DNA of 36,417 bases from JBFKOL01 sp041628815 (GCA_041628815.1 JBFKOL010000009.1:1-36417), one strand, 5' to 3'. Positions 7,270 through 15,900 are shown, numbered from the stretch's first letter. Notes: generated by a model from the sequence alone, not told the origin. Numbers and translations: made by a program.

Positions 7270-9774
7270 TCATTTACCTGTTTCCACTTCTTTGATCATC
7301 TTCTTCACATCGTCCAACGACAGTGCAGCCAATTCTTCTTTTTCAAGTTTTTTGCCATTCACCTTAGGAATTTTCAAGCTTTTTCTTTTAACCCTTATGA
7401 AAGGCCCCCAGCGGCCGTTTTCAATGGCAATTTTCTCTTCTGGCCATTGTTTGATGTACCGGTTGGCTTCTTTTTCCAGTTTTAGTTGTATCAATTCATG
7501 AGCCTCTTCTAAGGTCAGGCGGTCAAAATCATATTTCCTGGGCACATTGACGAAGAGGTCGTTCCATTTAAGAAACGGCCCAAATCGCCCTTTGCCCTTG
7601 GTGATGGGTTTACCTTGGAAGTTGCCGATTGGTTTGTTTTCATTTCTTTTTTGTTCGATAATGCTCACAACTTTTTCAAGGGTCACAACGAGAGGATCTT
7701 CGCCTTGGGGCAATGAAATAAACTTTCCTTCAAACTTAACGTAGGGTCCATACCTGCCCGCACCTACCTCAACAGGTTTTCCTTCATACGCTCCTATCTG
7801 CTTGGGCAATTTGAAAAGATCCAATGCCTCTTCGAATGTGATGGTTTCCAGACTTTGGCCGGGGCGCAGATTCGCAAATTTCGGTTTTTCATCGTCCCCT
7901 ACTTCCTCTTTGGTTCCGATTTGAACGACAGGACCAAAACGGGTCATTTGTGCAAGAACACTCCGTCCGGAATCAGGATCCTTTCCGAGCAATCGCCTTC
8001 CTTTGGCCCGTTCTGCCTTATCCAGCGTTTCTTCAACCCCAGAATGAAAGGGTTCGTAAAAGGATTTCAATACGTGTCGCCATTCGTCATTACCCATAGC
8101 GATAGAGTCAAACTTCTCTTCGATGTTCGCTGTGAAGTTGTAGTTCATGATATCACCAAAGTGCTCGTCGAGAAAATCGGTCACGAGCATGCCCATATCA
8201 GTGGGATAGAGTCGGTTAGAAGTACTCCCCGTGATCTCCGTGTCTTCAGTTTCCATTATATCGGAACCAGACAAAAGCAATTCCCTGTAAACACGGGGTT
8301 GGCCCTGCCTGCTTTCTTTGGTTACATACCCTCTCGCTTCTTCCATAATCTTAGAAATAGTAGGTGCATAGGTGGAGGGTCTTCCAATACCCAGCTCCTC
8401 AAGTTTTTTTACCAGGCCAGCTTCTGTATACCGGGCAGGGGGTCGGGTAAACTTCTCAGTAGCCCGGATGTGGTCAAGTCCGAGTTCCTGACCAATCGAA
8501 AGGGGCGGTAATATTCCTTTGGTATCTTCAGGGTCTTCGTCGTCTGAAGACTCTATGTACACTTTTAAAAATCCGTCAAACTTCAAGACTTCACCGTAAG
8601 CTTTCAAGGTCTGTCCGGGTATGGTCGATACATCAATATCGACAGTTGTTTTTTCGAGCTGCGCATTGGCCATTTGTGACGCAATGGTCCTCTTCCAAAT
8701 CAGATCATACAACCTTTGCTGATCCCTATTGGCCCCAATATTATTTCGCTGTATATAGGTGGGGCGAATGGCCTCGTGGGCTTCTTGCGCATTGGCACTT
8801 TTCGAGGCATACTGCCTCACCTTAGAATACTCTTGTCCGAATGACTGGATAACCTCTTCCTTTATGGAAGTCAGGGCCAGTTTACTCAGGTTGGTAGAAT
8901 CGGTACGCATATAGGTGATGTAGCCTTGTTCGTAGAGCCTCTGAGCGGTAGACATTGTCCTGTTGACGCTGAATCCCAGCTTTCGGCTCGCTTCCTGTTG
9001 AAGTGTAGATGTTGTAAAGGGAGGTGCGGGTTTGCGTTGAGATGGCTTGACCTCAATATTTGCAATGCGATAGATTGCACCTTTACACTTTTCGAGAAAT
9101 CGTCTCGCCTCATCAATGTTTTTCAGGCGATCGGAAAGTTCTGCTTTCAACAATGCCTTGCCACCAGCCGCATCTGTTACTTCAAACTCGGCTGTCACCT
9201 TGAAATAAGGCGTAGTTTCGAAAGCGTTGATCTCCCTTTCGCGCTCTACTATAAGCTTGACAGCCACGGATTGGACCCGTCCCGCAGACAATTTATTCTT
9301 AACCTTCCGCCAGAGGACTTCACTTAATTCAAAGCCGACCAAGCGGTCCAATATTCTTCTAGCCTGCTGAGCATCAACGAGGTTCCTGTCCACCACCCGG
9401 GGTTTTTCAATCGCGTTTTGAATCGCTGATTTCGTTATTTCCCTGAAAACTATTCTCTTCGTCGTTTCGGGGTCTAGTCCCAGAACCTCACACAAATGCC
9501 ATGAAATAGCTTCTCCTTCGCGATCTTCATCTGTAGCGAGCCAAACATCATTCACCTTTTTAACCTCATCCTTCAGCTCCTTCACCACCTTCTTTTTGTC
9601 AGGTGAAACCACATATTTGGGCTCGAAAGACTTCTCAATATTTACACCTTTGGAGCCTTTATCCAGATCACGGATATGACCATAGCTGGATTTCACCTTA
9701 AAATCTTTCCCAAGGTATTTTTCAATGGTCTTGGCTTTCGCCGGCGACTCAACAATCAATAAATTCTTTGCCAT
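7270..9774 (-). CDS. topA: DNA topoisomerase I (type IA)
   Basis: This enzyme relaxes negative supercoils by transient single-strand cleavage. The 834 residues begin with the Toprim domain (LLIVESPAKAKTI; acidic site TDEDREGE at 81-88). The catalytic tyrosine is Y288 in ITYMRTDST. Instead of zinc ribbons, the C-terminal third holds four degenerate topoisomerase C-terminal repeats, each with an RxGP core (RFGP, RYGP, RFGP, RWGP). This is the usual arrangement in Bacteroidota. It ends one base from the convergent metalloprotease gene. A strong promoter lies about 90 bases upstream at 9863-9894. Confidence 0.97.
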   Translation of the reverse strand: MAKNLLIVESPAKAKTIEKYLGKDFKVKSSYGHIRDLDKGSKGVNIEKSFEPKYVVSPDKKKVVKELKDEVKKVNDVWLATDEDREGEAISWHLCEVLGLDPETTKRIVFREITKSAIQNAIEKPRVVDRNLVDAQQARRILDRLVGFELSEVLWRKVKNKLSAGRVQSVAVKLIVEREREINAFETTPYFKVTAEFEVTDAAGGKALLKAELSDRLKNIDEARRFLEKCKGAIYRIANIEVKPSQRKPAPPFTTSTLQQEASRKLGFSVNRTMSTAQRLYEQGYITYMRTDSTNLSKLALTSIKEEVIQSFGQEYSKVRQYASKSANAQEAHEAIRPTYIQRNNIGANRDQQRLYDLIWKRTIASQMANAQLEKTTVDIDVSTIPGQTLKAYGEVLKFDGFLKVYIESSDDEDPEDTKGILPPLSIGQELGLDHIRATEKFTRPPARYTEAGLVKKLEELGIGRPSTYAPTISKIMEEARGYVTKESRQGQPRVYRELLLSGSDIMETEDTEITGSTSNRLYPTDMGMLVTDFLDEHFGDIMNYNFTANIEEKFDSIAMGNDEWRHVLKSFYEPFHSGVEETLDKAERAKGRRLLGKDPDSGRSVLAQMTRFGPVVQIGTKEEVGDDEKPKFANLRPGQSLETITFEEALDLFKLPKQIGAYEGKPVEVGAGRYGPYVKFEGKFISLPQGEDPLVVTLEKVVSIIEQKRNENKPIGNFQGKPITKGKGRFGPFLKWNDLFVNVPRKYDFDRLTLEEAHELIQLKLEKEANRYIKQWPEEKIAIENGRWGPFIRVKRKSLKIPKVNGKKLEKEELAALSLDDVKKMIKEVETGK

Positions 9775-9862
9775 AAAGCGATGGTATAATCAGTTTTCAG
9801 AGCGCGTAAGATGAGATGGACATGACTGTCATCATCCAAGTACCCCAACAATCATGAGGGCA

Positions 9863-9894
9863 CAAATCTATAAATTTTCGTAAGTCTCATACAA
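9863..9894 (-). promoter_or_regulatory. Predicted Bacteroidota-type promoter of topA
   Basis: On the minus strand TTG (9894-9892) is followed by exactly 21 bases and TAGATTTG (9870-9863), matching TTG-N19-23-TAnnTTTG. The leader to the topA ATG at 9774 would be roughly 80 bases. The rest of the 9775-9972 gap shows no gene. Confidence 0.65.
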
Positions 9895-9972
9895 AAGGTT
9901 ACACGATTTACTTAACGAGATAAGTCGCAAATCAAGACAGAATCAGAAAAGACAATGTCTCCCTCCCGTGTT

Positions 9973-10530
9973 TCAGTTGACCTTTTTGTTTCGTTCAGCC
10001 TGTTCCTTTTTCCGTTTGGCGTAAATAACTTCTGCTCTTTCATCCAGTTCCATTGGCAGGCCCTTCAGATAACGGTAGTACGAAGTGATGAGATAAACGG
10101 CCATATCATCGGGCATTGTCACCCCACGCTGCTTTAGATGGTGGGACAGACGTGATCCCTCATAAAAATTCCAGTTGACAATCATCCATTTGCCCAACCC
10201 GAAAATCAGCGTTTTGTCGATATCTTCTTCTTTCCCTCCAACGAGTAGCTTCCTGCCTTCGGGACTGGAAAGACGGTCGAGTTCTTTCATTGCATCTTCC
10301 ACATCTGAAGGAATGTAAATACCGTTGATTTTTTCTTTCGTAATGTTTTCAGCATACAGCTTTTCGAAATTGGCTTCATAATCACTTTGAGCACTTAATG
10401 ATGCGAATAACAACATAATAATAAGCCCGATAGAGGCCTTGATCAGGTATTGTTTCTTTTCTTTGGAAAAAGGAAACAATGGCCGAAATCTACAATACCA
10501 ATCGCTCCTGTGAATTTGTGTGGTCTTCAT
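9973..10530 (-). CDS. DUF6794 domain-containing protein, probably exported
   Basis: The protein has 185 residues. After a charged start comes a hydrophobic stretch ending SLSAQ (about 32-48), which looks like a signal peptide or anchor. The rest matches the Bacteroidota DUF6794 pattern: YIPSDVEDAMKELDRL, then FGLGKWMIVNWNFYEGSRLSHHL, then MPDDMAVYLITSYYRYLKG. The function of the family is unknown. The tail is highly charged (RAEVIYAKRKKEQAERNKK). The start codon is only 12 bases from the divergent gene at 10543, so its promoter must overlap that neighbour. The family call rests on memory of the motif and was not searched. Confidence 0.75.
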   Translation of the reverse strand: MKTTQIHRSDWYCRFRPLFPFSKEKKQYLIKASIGLIIMLLFASLSAQSDYEANFEKLYAENITKEKINGIYIPSDVEDAMKELDRLSSPEGRKLLVGGKEEDIDKTLIFGLGKWMIVNWNFYEGSRLSHHLKQRGVTMPDDMAVYLITSYYRYLKGLPMELDERAEVIYAKRKKEQAERNKKVN

Positions 10531-10542
10531 GAATAACGAAGT

Positions 10543-10818
10543 ATGAAAATTGGTTTACCGGAAATCATTCTGTTCCAACTCCTTGTCTATTCGACAATTT
10601 ATTTCTTTAATGCTTATGTTGGATTTTTATTGTGTGTAGTGATTCCGGTGATTGCCCTGGCCATTGTCATTTTGAGTGTCATAGTCGAGGCAGTTGAACG
10701 ATCAAAAGTGCCAGCAAAATATTACCAATGGATGATCACTGCCGTTATATGTCCCATTATCGTATTGATTCTTTTTCTGCTGATGGATCCTGGAGCCCTG
10801 GCCTGGTTGAACGAATGA
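10543..10818 (+). CDS. Small membrane protein of unknown function
   Basis: The 91 residues are almost entirely hydrophobic, with three likely membrane helices (about 8-27, 28-50 and 63-81) and one polar loop (EAVERSKVPAKYYQW). I recognise no family. It starts 12 bases from the divergent DUF6794 gene and ends two bases from the convergent gene at 10821. Clean ATG start, consistent frame and tight packing support a real gene. Confidence 0.6.
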   Translation: MKIGLPEIILFQLLVYSTIYFFNAYVGFLLCVVIPVIALAIVILSVIVEAVERSKVPAKYYQWMITAVICPIIVLILFLLMDPGALAWLNE

Positions 10819-10820
10819 TA

Positions 10821-12134
10821 TCAGGTTTTTCGCTTCTTTTTCTTGGCTGCAGGAAATAAGACATTGTTGAGAATAAGCCTGTACCCCGGACTCGTAGGAT
10901 GCAGATTGAGATCAGTTTCAGGGTCGTTGACGTAGTGCCTGTAATCTTCGGGGTCATGTCCTCCGTAAAATGTCCAGGTTCCATAACCATAGGTTCCGTG
11001 GATGTATCTCGCTTCTTTGACACTTTTATTCTCTCCCATTACCAGTACATCGCTTTTCAGGAAGACTACATCATAGGCCGTCGTCTGGCCCATAAACCCT
11101 TTGATGGTTCTGGTATGATTCTGCGTAAGCATAGTTGGCACTGGATCCCACTTGGCAGAGAAATCAAAAAGGGTAAAATAGTCCGACTCCGGAGGCACCT
11201 GCCTCTTGCCCGGACCCATATCGATATCTGAAAATTCGTACTCCAGTGGATTTTTCTTCAATCTGAAATCCCGGAAAGCAAAGGTTTGAGAATAGTCTAG
11301 CTTTTCCTGGCATGACGGGTCCATCGAATCTCCGTCATACATGTATTCACAAATATCTGTATTCCACGCCGCCAAGGCAATATCGTAGGTATCGGTAGCA
11401 CTGCACATGGCAAACATAAATCCTCCACCCTCCACATACTTGCGTATGGCTTGTGCCACCGCTAGTTTTAGTTTACTCACCTTTTTAAAACCCAGGCTTA
11501 CCGCCAACTCTTCCATTCTTCTTTGGTTCTCCTGGTACCAGGGTTGGGTATTGTAGCTCCTGTAAAACTTACCATACTGACCTGTGAAATCTTCATGATG
11601 AAGATGCAGCCAATCGTACTGAGCAAGTTTTCCCTGAAGCACATCGCGGTCGTAGATGACGTCATAGGGTATTTCTGCATAGGTCAGTACCATAGTGACC
11701 GCATCGTCCCAAGGTTGAATTTTCTCTCCCCGCTGGTTAAAGTCTGGGGTATAAACAGCAATTTTAGGAGCCTTTTCCAATTTGACAACCTCCTGGTTCT
11801 TCTCAGGATGGGCTATTTCATTGCGTAAGGCTGCAAACTGACCGTTGGGAATGACTTCATAGGAGACATCTCTGATTTTGCATTCGTTTTCAAACAACGA
11901 ATTATGCGGAAAAGCAAAACTTCCACCCCTGTAGTTGAGAAGCCAGTACGCCTCCTCCCCCTGGTTTATTACCCAATACGTAATGCCATACGCTTTCAAA
12001 TGGCTCGACTGGGTATTGGCATCCATGGGGATTAATATATAGGACGCATGGAGCCTGGCGCAAAACAGCAAAACAAAAATTATCAGAGAGTATTTAAACC
12101 GTGAATTGAAACAGATACTATTCATTGACAACAT
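10821..12134 (-). CDS. Conserved Bacteroidota secreted protein (often labelled 'asparagine synthetase B')
   Basis: The 437 residues start with a signal peptide (about 14-30, ending RLHAS) followed by LIPMDANTQSSHLKAYGITYWV. This opening and later blocks (WLLNYRGGSF, PWDDAVTMVLTYAEIPYDVIYD, DWLHLHHEDFTGQYGKFY, FDFSAKWDPVPTMLTQNH, RYIHGTYGYGTWTFYGGHDPEDY) identify a family widespread in Bacteroidota that databases often call asparagine synthetase B. No N-terminal Cys2 glutaminase or ATP-pyrophosphatase domain is present, so that name is not supported. The middle (GGGFMFAMCSATDTYDIALAAW) resembles a class I glutamine amidotransferase/ThuA-like fold. The tail is strongly basic (KKKKRKT). Function is unknown; location is probably periplasmic. 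Confidence 0.85.
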   Translation of the reverse strand: MLSMNSICFNSRFKYSLIIFVLLFCARLHASYILIPMDANTQSSHLKAYGITYWVINQGEEAYWLLNYRGGSFAFPHNSLFENECKIRDVSYEVIPNGQFAALRNEIAHPEKNQEVVKLEKAPKIAVYTPDFNQRGEKIQPWDDAVTMVLTYAEIPYDVIYDRDVLQGKLAQYDWLHLHHEDFTGQYGKFYRSYNTQPWYQENQRRMEELAVSLGFKKVSKLKLAVAQAIRKYVEGGGFMFAMCSATDTYDIALAAWNTDICEYMYDGDSMDPSCQEKLDYSQTFAFRDFRLKKNPLEYEFSDIDMGPGKRQVPPESDYFTLFDFSAKWDPVPTMLTQNHTRTIKGFMGQTTAYDVVFLKSDVLVMGENKSVKEARYIHGTYGYGTWTFYGGHDPEDYRHYVNDPETDLNLHPTSPGYRLILNNVLFPAAKKKKRKT

Positions 12135-12220
12135 TTTCCTACAAACTATACAAATATTAAAGTGTTTCTGCGTTCATAATATTGCCATATTAGCATCTAT
12201 TTTTAAAAAACCCTTGCTCC

Positions 12221-14329
12221 TTGTTCGATAAATTGAGTTTCCAATACCCGTTGTGGATGTTGCTGCTTTGTCTTTTGGCAGGTGTAGTTTTTGCCGTAAT
12301 ACTTTATTTCAAAGATCAAAGATTCGAAACCAAACCAGGTTTAAGAACATCGGTACTTGCCATTTTGAGATTTGTTACCGTCGTAGTTGCAGGACTTTTA
12401 CTCATGGGTCCCTTCCTTAAAACGATCGAGGAAGAACAGAGACTTCCGGCTGTTGCCATCCTTACAGACAATTCACTGTCTGTCGGCACCTGGCTGGCAG
12501 AAGATGGTCGTGAATCTTTGAGGGGTGCACTTCGGTCTTTAGAAAACGAGCTCAATGAACGATTCCAGGTAGAGTCCTATGCTTTCGGACAAAACATACG
12601 CATGCTGTCACTGGACAGCCTTGACTTCAGTGAGTCTCTTACCAACATAGACAAGGCGCTGCAATATGTAGATGATATTTATGAGGGCTCTAATCTTGGT
12701 GCTGTCATTTTGGCGACAGATGGCATATTCAACGACGGCAAGAATCCGGCTTTCACATCTTATTCCTTTCATGCCCCTGTCTATGCCATAGCACTCGGCG
12801 ATACAACCAGAAAAAGGGATTTGATGATCAAAAACGTCTTTTACAATGAAATTGCCTACCTGAATGACCTGGTGCGAATCGAAACTGATATCCAGTCTTT
12901 CAACGCCCAGGGTTCTTTTTCAAGGGTGGTACTAGAAAGAGAAATGAACGGACAGTTCGTCGAGGTAGCCCGTGAAAACCTCAACATCGACAGGGAATCT
13001 TTTTTCCGTACGATTGTCTTCGAACAAGAACTCGACGCACCTGGAGTAGTCAGGTACAGGGTTCGTGCACTCGCATTAAGCACCGAAAATAATCTCATCA
13101 ACAACAGCAGGGATGTCTTTATCGACGTGCTGGATGGGCGTCAGTCAATCCTCCTTTTAGCCAATGCCCCGCACCCTGACCTTAGCACACTGAAACAGGT
13201 CCTTGAGCTCAACCGCAATTACGAAGTTGAAATTTCTTTTGATCATCCTTCGACAATACGGCTTGACGATAGGGACTTAGTGATATTCCACAACCTTCCG
13301 TCTGCCAAAAAAGATATCGGAAGTATGCTCCCAACCATGAATGATCGAAAGATACCAAGGGTTTTTATCCTGGGCACCCAGACCAATATCGCACGTTTTA
13401 ATCAGCTCCAGCAGGATATTGAAATCATATCAACTTCCAATGCCACCAACGACGTGCAAGCAATAGCAAATCGCGAATTCAATTATTTCCGTTTGGATGA
13501 AAATGTAATGGGTCGTACTGAACAGTATCCACCTCTACAGGCTGTTTTTGGGGAGTTTCGAGTCGCTCCCAATGTTCGAACCCTACTTAGACAACGCATA
13601 GGAACAGTGAACACAGACTACCCGCTTTTGTCATTTGTCGAAAACTCAGGCATCAAAACCGCTTATCTTTTTGGGGAAGGAATTTGGAGGTGGAAACTAT
13701 TCGATTTTCTGCAAAGCAATTCGTTCGAACACATCAGCGGACTGTTGGACAAATGTATTGTATACACTTCCACGGTCGAAGACAAAAGAAAGTTTCGCGT
13801 GTCCAGTTCTCAAAAAATCTACAGTGAAAATGAAGATGTGGTATTTACGGCAGAGCTATACAACAACTCCTACCAGTTGGTCAACGAACCCGATGTCTTT
13901 ATAGATATCACCAACCCACAAGGAGAAAAATTTGATTTCACCTTCACAAAAAATGCCGAAGCTTATTCATTGAATACGGGTCGTCTTCCACCTGGACGCT
14001 ATGTATTCGCAAGCAATACATCGTACAATGGTGAGTCGTTTACGAGCAACGGTACTTTCAATGTACGCGCCATTTCTTATGAGCTTTCTGAAACGGAGGC
14101 TGATTACAATTCACTTTTTGCATTATCGCAAAAATACGGCGGTAATGTATTTCAATGGAATGAGATCGGTTCTCTGTCGGATGCTGTTCTCCAGAATGAA
14201 GAATTGCGTCCTGTTCTGTACCAGACCGTCATTTCCCGACCGCTGATTGACCACAAATGGCTGTTTGTCCTGCTTGCAACTTTGATGTGTGCCGAATGGT
14301 TTATTAGACGTTATTGGGGGCGTATTTAA
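12221..14329 (+). CDS. Membrane-anchored VWA-domain protein
   Basis: The 702 residues have two N-terminal membrane helices (about 11-30 and 46-65), a von Willebrand A domain with MIDAS residues DNSLS (83-87), T141 and ATDG (165-168), a long extracytoplasmic region, and a C-terminal helix (about 678-695) followed by RRYWG. This resembles the large VWA membrane proteins of Bacteroidota, related in layout to BatA-like aerotolerance proteins; the binding partner is unknown. No in-frame ATG exists between the upstream stop (12191) and the first helix, so a TTG start at 12221 is chosen. An ATG at 12257 would cut into the first helix. Confidence 0.85.
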   Translation: MFDKLSFQYPLWMLLLCLLAGVVFAVILYFKDQRFETKPGLRTSVLAILRFVTVVVAGLLLMGPFLKTIEEEQRLPAVAILTDNSLSVGTWLAEDGRESLRGALRSLENELNERFQVESYAFGQNIRMLSLDSLDFSESLTNIDKALQYVDDIYEGSNLGAVILATDGIFNDGKNPAFTSYSFHAPVYAIALGDTTRKRDLMIKNVFYNEIAYLNDLVRIETDIQSFNAQGSFSRVVLEREMNGQFVEVARENLNIDRESFFRTIVFEQELDAPGVVRYRVRALALSTENNLINNSRDVFIDVLDGRQSILLLANAPHPDLSTLKQVLELNRNYEVEISFDHPSTIRLDDRDLVIFHNLPSAKKDIGSMLPTMNDRKIPRVFILGTQTNIARFNQLQQDIEIISTSNATNDVQAIANREFNYFRLDENVMGRTEQYPPLQAVFGEFRVAPNVRTLLRQRIGTVNTDYPLLSFVENSGIKTAYLFGEGIWRWKLFDFLQSNSFEHISGLLDKCIVYTSTVEDKRKFRVSSSQKIYSENEDVVFTAELYNNSYQLVNEPDVFIDITNPQGEKFDFTFTKNAEAYSLNTGRLPPGRYVFASNTSYNGESFTSNGTFNVRAISYELSETEADYNSLFALSQKYGGNVFQWNEIGSLSDAVLQNEELRPVLYQTVISRPLIDHKWLFVLLATLMCAEWFIRRYWGRI

Positions 14330-14360
14330 AAGTATGGATCCCCTGTGTGCATAAAAAACA

Positions 14361-14392
14361 AAAGCTGGTCGTGATATCAGACGACCAGCTTT
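14361..14392 (-). terminator. Perfect 12-bp hairpin, probable bidirectional terminator
   Basis: AAAGCTGGTCGT (14361-14372) and its exact reverse complement (14381-14392) flank an eight-base loop. Read on the minus strand the stem is followed by TGTTTTTTAT, a good T tract. On the plus strand only TTT precedes GC, so it would end the VWA gene transcript (31 bases upstream) less efficiently. The nearest minus-strand gene stop is 417 bases away at 14809. Confidence 0.7.
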
Positions 14393-14399
14393 GCTAATT

Positions 14400-14416
14400 A
14401 TAATCCCATGAACATA
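14400..14416 (+). repeat. 17-base direct repeat, copy 1 (ATAATCCCATGAACATA)
   Basis: It is identical to 14545-14561. The ATG in the repeat (14408) opens an 18-codon ORF ending at 14464. A near match (21-base form, two mismatches to copy 2) occurs at 27552-27572. Confidence 0.7.
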
Positions 14417-14544
14417 ATTCTTAAATCCACCCTTTGGCAGACTCAATTAATAACCGATATATAAACTCAATAAACTTTTTCAATTTTTGTGTTTGTTAAT
14501 AGAAAGCTGCAACCATGAAGGATGCAACAATCTATTAACAAATC

Positions 14545-14561
14545 ATAATCCCATGAACATA
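14545..14561 (+). repeat. 17-base direct repeat, copy 2
   Basis: It is identical to 14400-14416 and lies 145 bases downstream. The wider form 14540-14560 matches 27552-27572 at 19 of 21 positions. Its ATG (14553) opens an 11-codon ORF. Confidence 0.7.
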
Positions 14562-14660
14562 TCCGAATTAATCTCACCAACTCTTTAGCCGGCTTTTGTG
14601 ATTTATTCACCTTACAAGTATCCGAATTAAGTTGATGCAAATCAAAGACAAAAATAATTC

Positions 14661-14748
14661 ATTGTTACAAATTAATTGATAATGATATTTTACAATTATT
14701 TGATAATCAAAGTATTGTAACAATATAAAATGAACCATTTGTTACAAT
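14661..14748. promoter_or_regulatory. Three TTGTTACAA sites, possible protein-binding cluster
   Basis: TTGTTACAA occurs at 14662-14670 and 14739-14747, and its reverse complement TTGTAACAA at 14715-14723. Each is extended by A/T on at least one side (ATTGTTACAA, ATTGTAACAAT). The sites lie in the AT-rich right half of the gap. There is no adjacent gene start, so a regulatory role is only a guess. Confidence 0.3.
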
Positions 14749-14808
14749 AATATTTTTTTTATTGTAAAATTATTTACTCTTTACAGGAGAAGTGATGCTA
14801 CCAAGGAT

Positions 14809-15900
14809 CTAAAAAGGGTTTTGATATGCCGGATTAGACATAAAACCTGGGTCTTCAAGGGTCTTGATAAAAGCAATTAATGCCGCCCTGTCTTCATCGG
14901 ACAAATTCAGTGGTCTCAATATTGGTGCACGATTTGGAGATGTATGTCCTCCGGCTACATAGTGATCAATCACCTCATCTATGGTTTCAAACCTGCCATC
15001 GTGCATATAGGGTGCAGAATGAAAGATGTTTCGCAATGTAGGAACGCGAAACGTACCGTTATCAAAAGGAACGCCGGTAAAGTCTCCCCTTCCTTTATCG
15101 AGGAATGAAGCCAGGTCCGTCACCTCGTCAAGTCCATTATTGAAATATTCATTGGTCGTAAAAAGCGGAGCGTTGTGACAATGCCCGCATTCTGCATGTC
15201 TGCGAACATCGGGGTCGATATCGAAGAAAATATTGTGCCCACGTAGTTCTTCATCTGTAAATACCTCTTCTCCACTGATGACACGATCGTATTTCGACTC
15301 GCCACTACTAACAAGGGTACGCTCAAACTGAGCAATAGCTTTTGCAGCAAGATCGCTGGTGATTTCATTTTCATGCTGAATACCAAAAGCTTTTCGAAAC
15401 ATGGAAGGATATGTGTCATGAGACCGAAGCCTGGCTTCCACTTCCTTCCAGGAAATGTGTAACTCGATGGGATCCTCCACCGGTAACAATGCTTGTTCTT
15501 CCAGGCTAGCTGCACGGCCGTCCCAAAAAAAACCACGGGTGTTGAATCCCACGTTCAGCAAAGACATGGAACTCCTCGTGCCATTAATCCCGTCCACTCC
15601 CTTACTCACTGCCAAATTATCTGTAAAATTACCGGTGGGAAGATGACACGAAGCACAACTCATTGATCCATCCTTAGATAGGGCTGTATCATAAAATAAA
15701 TGCCTTCCCAGGAGCACACCTTCTTGGGTGAGCGGGTTGCCAGCGGGGACAGGCATCTCGGGAAAGTGGTCAGGTAATTGAAGGATAAAAGGATTCGGGT
15801 CAAACGGTATGGAGGTAAGGTCACCCGGATCAATCACCGAAACATCGTCTGCACATTGTACACCAACGAAAATTATCGCAATTAAAGATACCCATCGCAT
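14809..15900 (-). CDS. Di-haem cytochrome c peroxidase family protein (CcpA/MauG-like), probable lipoprotein
   Basis: The 363 residues have two c-type haem sites: CASCH (C82, C85, H86) and CGHCH (C238, C241, H242). Around them are family motifs: GRHLFYDTALSKDGSMSC, FFWDGRAASLEEQAL, FRVPTLRNIFHSAPYMHDG. Bacterial relatives reduce hydrogen peroxide in the periplasm or oxidise other substrates (MauG type). The N terminus is short and hydrophobic and ends FVGVQC (C16), a loose lipobox, so it is probably a lipoprotein with maturation by the Sec and c-haem assembly systems. It is the last gene of the long minus-strand run, 34 bases after the exonuclease gene. Which electron donor it uses cannot be told. 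Confidence 0.9.
   Translation of the reverse strand: MRWVSLIAIIFVGVQCADDVSVIDPGDLTSIPFDPNPFILQLPDHFPEMPVPAGNPLTQEGVLLGRHLFYDTALSKDGSMSCASCHLPTGNFTDNLAVSKGVDGINGTRSSMSLLNVGFNTRGFFWDGRAASLEEQALLPVEDPIELHISWKEVEARLRSHDTYPSMFRKAFGIQHENEITSDLAAKAIAQFERTLVSSGESKYDRVISGEEVFTDEELRGHNIFFDIDPDVRRHAECGHCHNAPLFTTNEYFNNGLDEVTDLASFLDKGRGDFTGVPFDNGTFRVPTLRNIFHSAPYMHDGRFETIDEVIDHYVAGGHTSPNRAPILRPLNLSDEDRAALIAFIKTLEDPGFMSNPAYQNPF

Larger units (their letters stand above)
14330..14808. other. 479-base AT-rich gap between convergent genes
   Basis: No gene of normal size is present. The gap holds a perfect 12-base-pair hairpin (14361-14392), a 17-base direct repeat around ATG codons (14400-14416 and 14545-14561), a 12-base direct repeat TATCCGAATTAA (14560-14571 and 14619-14630), and three copies of TTGTTACAA in mixed orientation (14662-14747). 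The right half is strongly AT-rich. Two tiny ORFs start in the 17-base repeats (14408-14464, 18 codons; 14553-14588, 11 codons) but have no independent support. I see no TAnnTTTG promoter on either strand. Confidence 0.6.

Noticed and set aside
7855..8511. 218-codon plus-strand frame inside topA
   Set aside because: It is antisense to the strongly conserved topA frame, has no recognisable domains and atypical composition; a shadow of topA.
14640..14790. Replication origin
   Set aside because: The tract is AT-rich with repeats, but I see no DnaA boxes (TTATCCACA-like) and no dnaA, dnaN or gidA nearby.
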